DNA of 64,000 nucleotides from Enteractinococcus fodinae (GTDB lineage Bacteria; Actinomycetota; Actinomycetes; Actinomycetales; Micrococcaceae): assembly GCF_031458395.1 (NCBI RefSeq), contig NZ_JAVDYJ010000001.1:1488001-1552000 (forward strand). The letters run 5' to 3'. Below the pieces are notes generated by a model. It worked only from the letters and a program-made list of their open reading frames with translations. It did no database searches and was not told the origin of the DNA. The translations under genes were made by a program, and so were the position numbers. Below, piece by piece: positions 15,968 to 23,895 of this stretch. Position 1 is the first letter of the stretch. Every line of letters starts with the position of its first letter.

Positions 15968-17683
15968 TTGGCTGACAACACGCCGATCGAAACCCCCCGG
16001 GAATCCGTATCTGCCCAGGTACATAACGATTTGCGGCTCAAATACGATTCGACGCGGCGTCGGCTTGCCACCCTGGTGGAAGATAATCGGCAACTGCGGG
16101 CGGACCTTGATACCGCTGCACGCAATAACCGACGTATGGTTGACATCCTCAACCTGACCCGGGATGAGATCACCACGCTCAAAGACTCCATCGCCGACAA
16201 CGCCCAACCCCCGTTCAGTTTCGGCACCGTCCTAGAAGTCCACCCCGGACGAGAACATAACCCCGATCTTGAGCTGCCCGCAGCAGCTAGACCCAGTGCA
16301 GACATCTTGTATTCGGGACGCAAAATGCGCACCCACATCTCCCCGCTACTGAACCCAAAAGCTGTGACTCCCGGTAGTGAAGTACTCCTGGATGAGGGCC
16401 TGTCAATCGTGGCGGTGCTGGGAGCTAGCCCCACCGGTGAAACCGGACGGGTGAAGGAACTCTTGGACCAACAACGGTTGGTCGTGGTGGGCCGCTCCGA
16501 TGATGAACACGTCGTCAAACGCGCCGCAGCCCTCCAGGACCAACGGATCCGCATCGGGGACGCTGTGCTCGTGGACTACCGTTCGGGTTACGCCACCCAA
16601 GTGTTGGATATTTCCGATGTCCAAGACGTCATGTTGGAAGAAGTCCCAGACGCGACCTTCGACGATATCGGCGGTCTAGGGAAACAAATCGAACAGATCC
16701 GGGACTCGGTGGAATTACCCTTTCTCCACCCAGAGTTGTATTACGAACATAACTTGGAGCCACCCAAAGGCATCCTGCTCTACGGGCCACCAGGTACCGG
16801 CAAAACTCTCATCGCCAAAGCCGTGGCGCAGTCCCTAGCCGAACGGGCCGATGGGGTAGACCACTCCTACTTCCTGAATATCAAAGGCCCGGAGTTACTC
16901 AATAAGTACGTGGGTGAAACCGAACGCCACATCCGCACCATTTTCTCGCGAGCACGAGACATGGCCTCAGATGGGTATCCGGTCGTGATCTTCTTCGACG
17001 AAATGGAATCCCTATTCCGTACCCGCGGTAGTGGCACCTCATCTGATGTCGAAACCACCATCGTGCCCCAGCTGCTGGCAGAGATTGATGGGGTAGAAGC
17101 CTTACAAAATGTCATCGTCATCGGTGCTTCCAACCGCGAAGACATGATTGATCCAGCGATCTTGCGACCGGGACGGCTCGATGTAAAAATTCGAGTCGAT
17201 CGTCCCGATGCCACAGGAGCTGAAGAAATCTTTGGTATCTATCTGACCAAAGACATCCCGATTCACCCCGAAGAAACTGTTACACACGGCAGCGTTTCCG
17301 GTGCGTTGGAACATATGATCGAAGAATCCGTCGAGGCACTCTACGCTCGCAATGCCGCCAACGCCTTCGTGGAAGTCACCTATCACGACGGGACCACCGA
17401 GGTGTTGTACTTTGCAGACTTCGTCTCGGGTGCGACCATCGCCAACATTGTCGACCGGGCCAAACGGTTGGCGATTAAGGATCACCTCGAGGCACTGGAC
17501 ACTGACCGGCATGCCGGGAAAGGACTCAAAACCCGACACTTGCTCCAAGCGGTCCGGGAAGAAAAAGCTCAGCAACTCGATCTGCCCGATACATCGGCGC
17601 CGCAACAGTGGCTACGGTTGGCAGGCCACCGCGGCGGTCAAGCTATTGCGTTGCGGGTGTTGCAGGATGGTGCCACACCATGA
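15968..17683 (+). CDS. arc: proteasome-associated AAA+ ATPase ARC/Mpa
   Basis: This 571-residue ring ATPase captures pupylated proteins, unfolds them and feeds them to the 20S core. Residues 17-77 form the coiled coil that binds Pup, followed by the tandem OB domains. The AAA module follows, with Walker A GPPGTGKT (about 272), Walker B VIFFDEMES (about 340) and the arginine-finger region LRPGRLDVKI. TTG 15968 is used, with GGAGG 11 nt upstream. The C-terminus ends ...RVLQDGATP; relative to mycobacterial Mpa it lacks the final tail bearing the GQYL motif that docks on the 20S core. The stop overlaps the dop start as ATGA, so this is not an obvious sequencing frameshift. Confidence 0.96.
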   Translation: MADNTPIETPRESVSAQVHNDLRLKYDSTRRRLATLVEDNRQLRADLDTAARNNRRMVDILNLTRDEITTLKDSIADNAQPPFSFGTVLEVHPGREHNPDLELPAAARPSADILYSGRKMRTHISPLLNPKAVTPGSEVLLDEGLSIVAVLGASPTGETGRVKELLDQQRLVVVGRSDDEHVVKRAAALQDQRIRIGDAVLVDYRSGYATQVLDISDVQDVMLEEVPDATFDDIGGLGKQIEQIRDSVELPFLHPELYYEHNLEPPKGILLYGPPGTGKTLIAKAVAQSLAERADGVDHSYFLNIKGPELLNKYVGETERHIRTIFSRARDMASDGYPVVIFFDEMESLFRTRGSGTSSDVETTIVPQLLAEIDGVEALQNVIVIGASNREDMIDPAILRPGRLDVKIRVDRPDATGAEEIFGIYLTKDIPIHPEETVTHGSVSGALEHMIEESVEALYARNAANAFVEVTYHDGTTEVLYFADFVSGATIANIVDRAKRLAIKDHLEALDTDRHAGKGLKTRHLLQAVREEKAQQLDLPDTSAPQQWLRLAGHRGGQAIALRVLQDGATP

Positions 17684-19338
17684 GCGCACCGACACTGATT
17701 CCGGCCGAGCTGGCCGAGAAATTTGGCCGTCCTACAGTGGGTTACGGCGTGCACCGTGTCGTCGGCTTAGAGACGGAGTTCGGTATCCACGCACCCGCAC
17801 ACCCAGAGGCTTCACACTCAGTTCTCTCTTTAGAACTCATCAACGCCTACGGTCATAAACTTGCCTCAGAGGGCACGCATGTTGCCAGCACCGAGTGGGA
17901 CTATAACGAAGAGTCCCCGCTCAGTGACGCTCGCGGTTGGCAGATGCCCCGTTCGACCGCGCATCCAAGTCAACTGACCGATCAAGTGTTGGTCAATGAC
18001 GAGGGGCAGGAAATCCAGATGCTGGTCAACCTAATCCTGCCCAACGGTGCCCGGTTCTATGTCGACCATGCGCACCCGGAGTATTCCTCACCGGAAACCA
18101 CGAACCCGCTGGACGCGGTGATCTGGGACCAGGCAGGCGACCGGATTGCCCAGCAGGCAGCAGACCACATCGGTGTCTCCGAAGGCGCGCCGCAAGTGCT
18201 GCTGTATAAAAACAATACCGACTCTAAATCCGTGTCCTATGGTGCCCATGAGAACTATTTGGTCGCCCGAGAACTGGATTTTGATGAATTGACGGAATAT
18301 ATCATCGGGTTTTTTACTACCCGACAGATCATCACCGGTGCGGGTCGGGTGGGGATAGGTAATCTCAACCAGCACCCTGGTTTTCAAATTTCCCAGCGCG
18401 CGGACTTCTTCGAAGAAGAAGTAGGTTTAGAAACCACGATTCGTCGCCCGATCGTCAATACCCGCGATGAACCGCACGCCAAACCTGACGCCTACCGGCG
18501 CCTGCACGTCATCATCGGTGACGCAAACCTTTCCCAATATTCGACCTGGCTTCGGGTGGGAATGACCTCGCTGGTGCTGGCGATGATCGAGCTTGGCGAG
18601 CTGCCCATGGTGGAACTGGCCGAACCCGTCAAAGCGCTCCAAGCAATCTCCCACGATCCGACCCTACAAACGCAGGTGCTAGTCAATGGGCGCGGCTGGA
18701 TGACGGCCATCGACATTCAACGCATCTACCAACAGGCAGCCCGGGACTATCTTGACCGCTACGATATCGACGATGACCAAAGTGTCGAGGTCGTCAATGC
18801 GTGGGCTGAGGTGCTTGAGCTACTCGAGCACAATCCCATGCAACTGGCTGATCGACTCGACTGGGTAGCGAAATATCAACTTCTCAACGGCATGCGCGAA
18901 CGTCACGGACTGACCTGGGACAACGCGAAGCTGGCGATGCTGGACTTACAGTGGGCCGATCTACGGCAGGACAAGGGGTTATATAACACCCTGGTGGCGA
19001 AGGGAGCGATGCGCACCCTTGTATCTGAAGAGCACATCCAGCAGGCTATAGACCTGCCACCGGCCACCACACGCGCTTGGACTCGTGGGCGGCTCATCGA
19101 CCGTTTTGGTGCGCACTTAGCCGGCGTATCCTGGGAGTCAGTGCTACTCCGCCCCTTCCGGCACGGACCAATCCACCGGTTCTACCTGCTGGAGCCACTG
19201 GAAGGAACCCAAGAAGCGCACAATGGTCTACTGCACCCCGAAAAGCCCCAGCTCAATTTGGACGACACTGAGGCAAATCGTGCGGAAATAGCGCAACTAC
19301 TCGAGCTGTTACAACCGTATAGAGCCACCACGGACTGA
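17680..19338 (+). CDS. dop: Pup deamidase/depupylase Dop
   Basis: This 552-residue carboxylate-amine-ligase-fold enzyme deamidates the C-terminal Gln of Pup to Glu and also removes Pup from substrates. It shows the N-terminal nucleotide motif GLETEFGIHAP, the Dop-specific loop around EWDYNEESPLSDARGW, and the catalytic Asp in FYVDHAHPEYSSPET (about residue 129). The ATG at 17680 overlaps the arc stop. It gives about 24 extra residues before the conserved GVHRVVGLETEF, and a GTG just before that motif is an alternative start without a ribosome site. The encoded Pup ends in Gln, so Dop is required before ligation. Confidence 0.96.
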   Translation: MSAPTLIPAELAEKFGRPTVGYGVHRVVGLETEFGIHAPAHPEASHSVLSLELINAYGHKLASEGTHVASTEWDYNEESPLSDARGWQMPRSTAHPSQLTDQVLVNDEGQEIQMLVNLILPNGARFYVDHAHPEYSSPETTNPLDAVIWDQAGDRIAQQAADHIGVSEGAPQVLLYKNNTDSKSVSYGAHENYLVARELDFDELTEYIIGFFTTRQIITGAGRVGIGNLNQHPGFQISQRADFFEEEVGLETTIRRPIVNTRDEPHAKPDAYRRLHVIIGDANLSQYSTWLRVGMTSLVLAMIELGELPMVELAEPVKALQAISHDPTLQTQVLVNGRGWMTAIDIQRIYQQAARDYLDRYDIDDDQSVEVVNAWAEVLELLEHNPMQLADRLDWVAKYQLLNGMRERHGLTWDNAKLAMLDLQWADLRQDKGLYNTLVAKGAMRTLVSEEHIQQAIDLPPATTRAWTRGRLIDRFGAHLAGVSWESVLLRPFRHGPIHRFYLLEPLEGTQEAHNGLLHPEKPQLNLDDTEANRAEIAQLLELLQPYRATTD

Positions 19339-19366
19339 TCACTGCCACTAATGAAAGGAGCCCAGC

Positions 19367-19570
19367 ATGGCACAAGAACAACGCCGCCAAGCCCAACAGC
19401 GTGCTGAGGATAACTACCTACCAGATCCGCCAGCTGGAGGAACCCCAGCAGCCGGTGCTGCTGCCGCACAGACTTCGGACCTCGACTCGCTCTTAGACGA
19501 AATCGATGATGTCTTAGAGGTCAACGCCGAAGAATTCGTCCAAGGTTTCGTGCAAAAGGGCGGCCAGTAA
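19367..19570 (+). CDS. pup: prokaryotic ubiquitin-like protein Pup
   Basis: This 67-residue tag protein is largely disordered. Its C-terminal half carries the helix-forming ARC-binding segment (DLDSLLDEIDDVLEVNAEEF) and the conserved end FVQKGGQ. The terminal Gln means Dop must deamidate it to Glu before PafA ligates it to lysines. An Ala/Gly/Pro-rich linker (about residues 22-35) joins the charged N-terminus to the helix. AAAGGAG precedes ATG 19367. It lies between dop and prcB in the operon. Confidence 0.98.
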   Translation: MAQEQRRQAQQRAEDNYLPDPPAGGTPAAGAAAAQTSDLDSLLDEIDDVLEVNAEEFVQGFVQKGGQ

Positions 19571-19627
19571 CCTCCTGGCCCGCTCAGTTTCTCCTGTCGT
19601 TTCCTAGAAAGACCACACTCGCCAACC

Positions 19628-20395
19628 ATGATTTCGCCCAACACACCGCTCGGGATGGACGCCTCCTTTGTGGCCCACCTACAACACCAGCATCCCGACT
19701 TGATGCCACAAGCCACGGGGGAGCGCCCCGATATCGCCGAAGCAACGACCATCACCGCACTAAGCTTTGCTACCGGCGTGGTCATGGCTGGCGATCGTCG
19801 AGCCACCGTCGGGAACCGCATTGCGTCATCGACCATGGAGAAGGTCTTTGCTGCCGATTCACACTCGCTGATCGGGGTGGCCGGGGTCGCAGGATTCGCC
19901 GTGGACTTGGCTCGGTTGTTTGCGGTCGAACTCGAACACTACGAAAAGCTGGAAGGGACCCAGTTGAGCCTGACGGGCAAAGCCAATCGGTTATCGACTT
20001 TGATTCGGAATCAACTACCGCACGCGCTCCAAGGGCTGTCTGCGGTCCCAGTCTTTGCGGGCGTCACGCCCGGTACCGATGACGCGAAGATCTTCTCCTA
20101 TGACGCACTTGGCGGCCGGTTCGAAGAACGTCATTGGTCCTCGATCGGTTCCGGCTCGCCATACGCTGCCACTACGCTGAAACGCTTGTGGTCCGCTGAG
20201 GCATCGCAAGAACAAGCCATCGATGCGAGCCTGCAAGCGCTTATCGACGCCGCCGAGGCGGATGCAGGCACCGCTGGGCCAGATCCGCGCCGGGATCTCT
20301 ACCCCCTGGTATATGTGGTCACCGGAGCCGGTGTCACCCAGGTCGAACAAGCTGTTATCGCTGAGCGTGTCGCAGGATTGGAGGGCCATAACTAA
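19628..20395 (+). CDS. prcB: 20S proteasome beta subunit PrcB
   Basis: This 255-residue Ntn-hydrolase precursor is the catalytic proteasome subunit. A propeptide of about 39 residues precedes the catalytic Thr in EATTITALSF. The mature part carries GVVMAGDRRATVGN, with the active-site Asp, and the Lys-containing STMEKVFA. The residue before the catalytic Thr is Ala, whereas actinobacterial beta subunits generally have Gly at the autocleavage site. The stop TAA overlaps the prcA start (TAATG), so the two subunits are translationally coupled for stoichiometric supply. Confidence 0.96.
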   Translation: MISPNTPLGMDASFVAHLQHQHPDLMPQATGERPDIAEATTITALSFATGVVMAGDRRATVGNRIASSTMEKVFAADSHSLIGVAGVAGFAVDLARLFAVELEHYEKLEGTQLSLTGKANRLSTLIRNQLPHALQGLSAVPVFAGVTPGTDDAKIFSYDALGGRFEERHWSSIGSGSPYAATTLKRLWSAEASQEQAIDASLQALIDAAEADAGTAGPDPRRDLYPLVYVVTGAGVTQVEQAVIAERVAGLEGHN

Positions 20396-21060
20396 TGCAG
20401 CCACCGATCTATGTTTCACCTCAGCAACACATGGAAGATCGGGCGGATTTTGCCCGCGCAGGAATCCGTCGCGGTCAACCGGTCGTGTTTGCCTCAACCG
20501 TCGAAGGCATTGTGTCACTGACCCATAACGCCTCGAAATCACTGTTCAAACTGTCCGAGATCTATGACCGAATCTCGTGGGGTGCTGTAGGACGCTACAA
20601 CGAGTTCGAAGCGCTACGCCAAGCTGGTATTCGATACACCGACACCCGCGGTTACGCCTACGAACGCATCGATGTCACCGCTCGAGGCCTGGCCAACATG
20701 TATGCCCAGACCCTGGGTGAACTGTTCTTATCCGGGGCTAAGCCATTTGAAGTCGAAATCGGGGTGGCCGAAGTCGGACAAACGCCCGCAGCTGACCGGT
20801 TATACCAAATTGGATTCGATGGCACACTGCTCGAACACGATGGTTTGTTGGTGTTGGGCGGCAACGAGCAAGAACTTCGGCAGCAATTAGAAGCCGAGCT
20901 CGGCGACGAACCGGGCGAGCTCACTGATACCATTGCGACGATCCGACGGGTGCTTGGCACCACGGATACCCACGTAGAGTTGGCGCTGTTGGATCGTGAC
21001 CCCCAAACCATTCGGGGGACCCACCGAGCATTTCGCCGACTCGATCCCCAGGCGCTATAG
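20395..21060 (+). CDS. prcA: 20S proteasome alpha subunit PrcA
   Basis: This 221-residue non-catalytic alpha-ring subunit has the N-terminal gate segment MQPPIYVSPQQHMEDRADFA, matching the YVSPEQ-type start of actinobacterial PrcA, then the alpha-type core (GQPVVFASTVEGIVSLTHNA, RYTDTRGYAYER, FEVEIGVAEVG). The alpha rings form the docking pockets for the ATPase C-terminus. Overlap with prcB is one base (TAATG), and pafA follows after 8 nt. Confidence 0.95.
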   Translation: MQPPIYVSPQQHMEDRADFARAGIRRGQPVVFASTVEGIVSLTHNASKSLFKLSEIYDRISWGAVGRYNEFEALRQAGIRYTDTRGYAYERIDVTARGLANMYAQTLGELFLSGAKPFEVEIGVAEVGQTPAADRLYQIGFDGTLLEHDGLLVLGGNEQELRQQLEAELGDEPGELTDTIATIRRVLGTTDTHVELALLDRDPQTIRGTHRAFRRLDPQAL

Positions 21061-21068
21061 GAGGCCTC

Positions 21069-22469
21069 TTGGATACCCGCATCATGGGTGTAGAAACCGA
21101 ATACGGCCTCCACACCGTCCATCCCACGAAACGACCGCTCGCGCCCGACGAGGTCGCACGCTACATGTTCAAACCGGTCGTGGCCTGGGGAAATTCTTCC
21201 AATGTGTTCATTCCTAATGGTTCCCGGCTCTATTTAGACGTCGGGTCGCATCCCGAATATGCGACCGCAGAAACCACCCGAGTGGATGAACTGATTGCCT
21301 CAGATTCCGCCGGCGATGCCATCATGCACCAACTGGTGCTCCAGGCCCAACAGGCTATGGCAGATGACGGATTTGACGGGGACGTATATCTGTATCGCAA
21401 TAATGCCGACTCGCTGGGTAATTCCTATGGCAGCCACGAAAACTACATGATCGAGCGCACCACCCAGTATCGGCGACTCACTTCAGCGCTGCTCCCGTTT
21501 TTAGTCACCCGGCAGCTGATCGCCGGCAATGGGGTCGTGATCAAAGATCCCAGCGCGCTACCGTTAGCTGACCAATTCCCGACGCGGTCCGAACCACACT
21601 TTGCGTTCTCTCAACGCGCCGATTACATGCATGAGGCGATTTCCTCCTCATCAACCCGGGCTCGACCCATGATCAATACCCGCGACGAGCCCCACGCTGA
21701 TTCCACCAAGTACCGACGTCTCCACGTAATCGTCGGGGACTCCAACATGTCTGAAACCACCCAGCTGGTTCGATTCGGTACCACCGAATTATTGCTGCGG
21801 ATTATCGAGTCGGGTAAACCCTTGCGCAACCTGCAGTTAGCCCATCCGGTGCGTGCTATCCGGCAAACCTCTCACGACCTCACCGGCAATACGCCACTCG
21901 AGTTAGCCGACGGCCGAACCATGACGGCGCTGGAAATCCAAGAATTTTATTTCCAAACCGCCAAGGATTTCCTTGCCCAGCAGGGTCACCATCACGACCA
22001 CCTCGAACAGGTCATGGATTTATGGGAACGCACGCTCACCGCGATTGCGACCCAGAATTTTTCGTCGATCGACACCGAAATTGATTGGGCCATCAAACAT
22101 AAGTTCTGTACCGCCTATGCGAACAAGCATCAGCTGGACTGGGATGCGGCCCGCCTAGTACAACTGGACATGGCCTACCACGACATCCACCCCGAACGCG
22201 GCTTATTTAACCTCTTGGAGGCTAGGGGAGCGGCGGCCAGGTTTCTGACTGACGCCCAAGTCGATGCCGCGCACGATAATCCACCGGCAACAACCCGAGC
22301 GTTGCTTCGCCACCGGTTTATCGAAACAGCCCGGGCGTTGGGCATGGAGTACTCCATGGACTGGACGCATATGAAACTCAACAACCATCCGATGCACACG
22401 CTATATATTCGCGACGCATTTGAAACAGACATTTCAATCGTTGACGATCTGTTTGCTAAAGTCGCTTGA
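21069..22469 (+). CDS. pafA: Pup-protein ligase PafA
   Basis: This 466-residue Dop homologue joins the gamma-carboxylate of Pup's terminal Glu to substrate lysines. It begins DTRIMGVETEYGLHT and has the catalytic Asp57 in RLYLDVGSHPEYAT, then NADSLGNSYGSHENY and NTRDEPHADSTKYRRLH for ATP and Pup binding. A small C-terminal domain completes it. The start is TTG 21069 with AGGAGG immediately upstream, the only start that keeps the conserved N-terminus. It lacks the Dop-loop insertion, which distinguishes the two paralogues in this operon. Confidence 0.96.
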   Translation: MDTRIMGVETEYGLHTVHPTKRPLAPDEVARYMFKPVVAWGNSSNVFIPNGSRLYLDVGSHPEYATAETTRVDELIASDSAGDAIMHQLVLQAQQAMADDGFDGDVYLYRNNADSLGNSYGSHENYMIERTTQYRRLTSALLPFLVTRQLIAGNGVVIKDPSALPLADQFPTRSEPHFAFSQRADYMHEAISSSSTRARPMINTRDEPHADSTKYRRLHVIVGDSNMSETTQLVRFGTTELLLRIIESGKPLRNLQLAHPVRAIRQTSHDLTGNTPLELADGRTMTALEIQEFYFQTAKDFLAQQGHHHDHLEQVMDLWERTLTAIATQNFSSIDTEIDWAIKHKFCTAYANKHQLDWDAARLVQLDMAYHDIHPERGLFNLLEARGAAARFLTDAQVDAAHDNPPATTRALLRHRFIETARALGMEYSMDWTHMKLNNHPMHTLYIRDAFETDISIVDDLFAKVA

Positions 22470-22511
22470 GCTGGCCACTCAACGGTGCATAACCCACACA
22501 CAAGGAAATTC

Positions 22512-23465
22512 ATGTCAACTCAACACAGCCGGTCCAAAATCGTGACGCTCACGGGTGTCCTCCTTAGCGCAGCTTTAGGCCTCACCGCTTGCGGCGGTGA
22601 CGATGAAAACGACGCCCAGGCCAACGCCGAAGCCCCTGACGTTGAGATCACGTACGTAATTTCGGAAGATACCGAAGAAGTCGAAATCAACGGTGAGCTA
22701 ACTATGGACGAACCGGCCGCGTGGTTGATTTCCGAAGGTGACGGGGAGCCCCTCGAAGAGGGCGACCTGCTGCATATTCTCAGCGCAGACATTGACATTC
22801 AGAACGAAGAGGTCAATGCCCACGACTTCGACCTCGGGGGACAAACGCTGCAGCTATCGGAACAGTTTGAGTCGCAAAACCCACAGGCCTACGAGGCTCT
22901 GGTGGGAGCTCCAACGGGTTCAGATCTGGCCTATTATCTTCCCGCCGATACGCTGGGCCAAGACACCCCCGCCTACCTGAATATCATCGCCATCGAAGAT
23001 ACCGTGCCAACGCATGCAACCGGGGAACCCGTTGCGGCGGCTGAACTGAATGACGCACTGCCCGAAGTCACGCTCGACGAAGAGACGCAAGCCCCAATTA
23101 TCGCCGAACCAGAAGGTGAAGCACCCGAAGAACTTGTGGTGGACGTACTCAAAGCCGGTGACGGACCCGAAGTACAGTCCGGCTCTTATGTGACCATCCA
23201 ATACCGCGGCATTAAATGGTCAGATGGAGAAGAATTTGATTCCTCATGGGGCCCCGACAACACTGGTGGACCAGCCCAATTCGAACTCCAACAACTGATC
23301 ACTGGGTGGCAAGAAGGACTTGAAGGCCAGCAGGTCGGCTCACAGGTGATCATGTCGATTCCTCCTGAACTCGCTTACGGTGGAGATGAGCACGAATTAC
23401 AAGAGGAAACCTTGGTCTTTGTGATCGACATCTTGCACTCGGCAGACCCCATAACAGCTGAATAA
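22512..23465 (+). CDS. FKBP-type peptidyl-prolyl isomerase lipoprotein
   Basis: This 317-residue exported protein has a signal peptide ending in the lipobox LTAC-GG (Cys near residue 26), so it should be lipid-anchored outside the membrane. An acidic, low-complexity middle part follows. The FKBP domain is C-terminal (about 215-317): GSYVTIQYRGIKWSDGEEFD, ITGWQEGLEGQQVGS and IPPELAYGG. AAGGAAA precedes ATG 22512. It is followed 32 bp later by a second, cytosolic FKBP gene, a pairing also common in Micrococcaceae between pafA and pafBC. Confidence 0.92.
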   Translation: MSTQHSRSKIVTLTGVLLSAALGLTACGGDDENDAQANAEAPDVEITYVISEDTEEVEINGELTMDEPAAWLISEGDGEPLEEGDLLHILSADIDIQNEEVNAHDFDLGGQTLQLSEQFESQNPQAYEALVGAPTGSDLAYYLPADTLGQDTPAYLNIIAIEDTVPTHATGEPVAAAELNDALPEVTLDEETQAPIIAEPEGEAPEELVVDVLKAGDGPEVQSGSYVTIQYRGIKWSDGEEFDSSWGPDNTGGPAQFELQQLITGWQEGLEGQQVGSQVIMSIPPELAYGGDEHELQEETLVFVIDILHSADPITAE

Positions 23466-23497
23466 CCCACTGCTATTGCCCCAACAGAGGAGACCCT

Positions 23498-23893
23498 ATG
23501 TCATTTGGTAAACGCGAACTGGACCGCACCCGCCCAGAGATCGATTTCCCCGGCGATACCCCACCCGAAGATCTCGTTATTGAAGACATCATTGAGGGCA
23601 CCGGCAAGGCCGTGACCCCCGGAAGCCCTATCTCATGTCACTACGTCGGGGTAGCATGGTCAACCGGAGCAGAATTCGACGCTTCCTGGAATCGTGGCGA
23701 ACCGCTGGACTTCACCGCTGGGGTCGGACAGGTCATCCAGGGCTGGGATCAAGGCCTGCTGGGCATGAAAGCTGGTGGCCGTCGTCGTCTTGAGATTCCA
23801 CCGCACCTGGCCTACGGCGAAACCGGAGCAGGTACAGATATTGGGCCAAATGAGACGCTCATTTTCGTGGTTGATCTGGTGGAGGTCCGCTAA
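23498..23893 (+). CDS. cytosolic FKBP-type peptidyl-prolyl cis-trans isomerase
   Basis: This 131-residue single-domain FKBP has no signal peptide. Motifs are ISCHYVGVAWSTGAEFDASW, VIQGWDQGLLGMKAGGRRRL and IPPHLAYGE, with the hydrophobic proline-pocket residues conserved. It catalyses prolyl bond isomerisation and may act as a folding helper. GAGGAG precedes ATG 23498, and pafBC starts 2 nt after its stop, its ribosome site lying inside this gene's 3' end. Confidence 0.95.
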   Translation: MSFGKRELDRTRPEIDFPGDTPPEDLVIEDIIEGTGKAVTPGSPISCHYVGVAWSTGAEFDASWNRGEPLDFTAGVGQVIQGWDQGLLGMKAGGRRRLEIPPHLAYGETGAGTDIGPNETLIFVVDLVEVR

Positions 23894-23895
23894 CC

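Noticed and set aside
12490-22469. PAC2 protein as a dedicated assembly chaperone of the nearby proteasome
   Set aside because: PAC2-family genes accompany mshC in actinobacteria generally, so the 3-kb distance to arc is weak evidence of a functional link.
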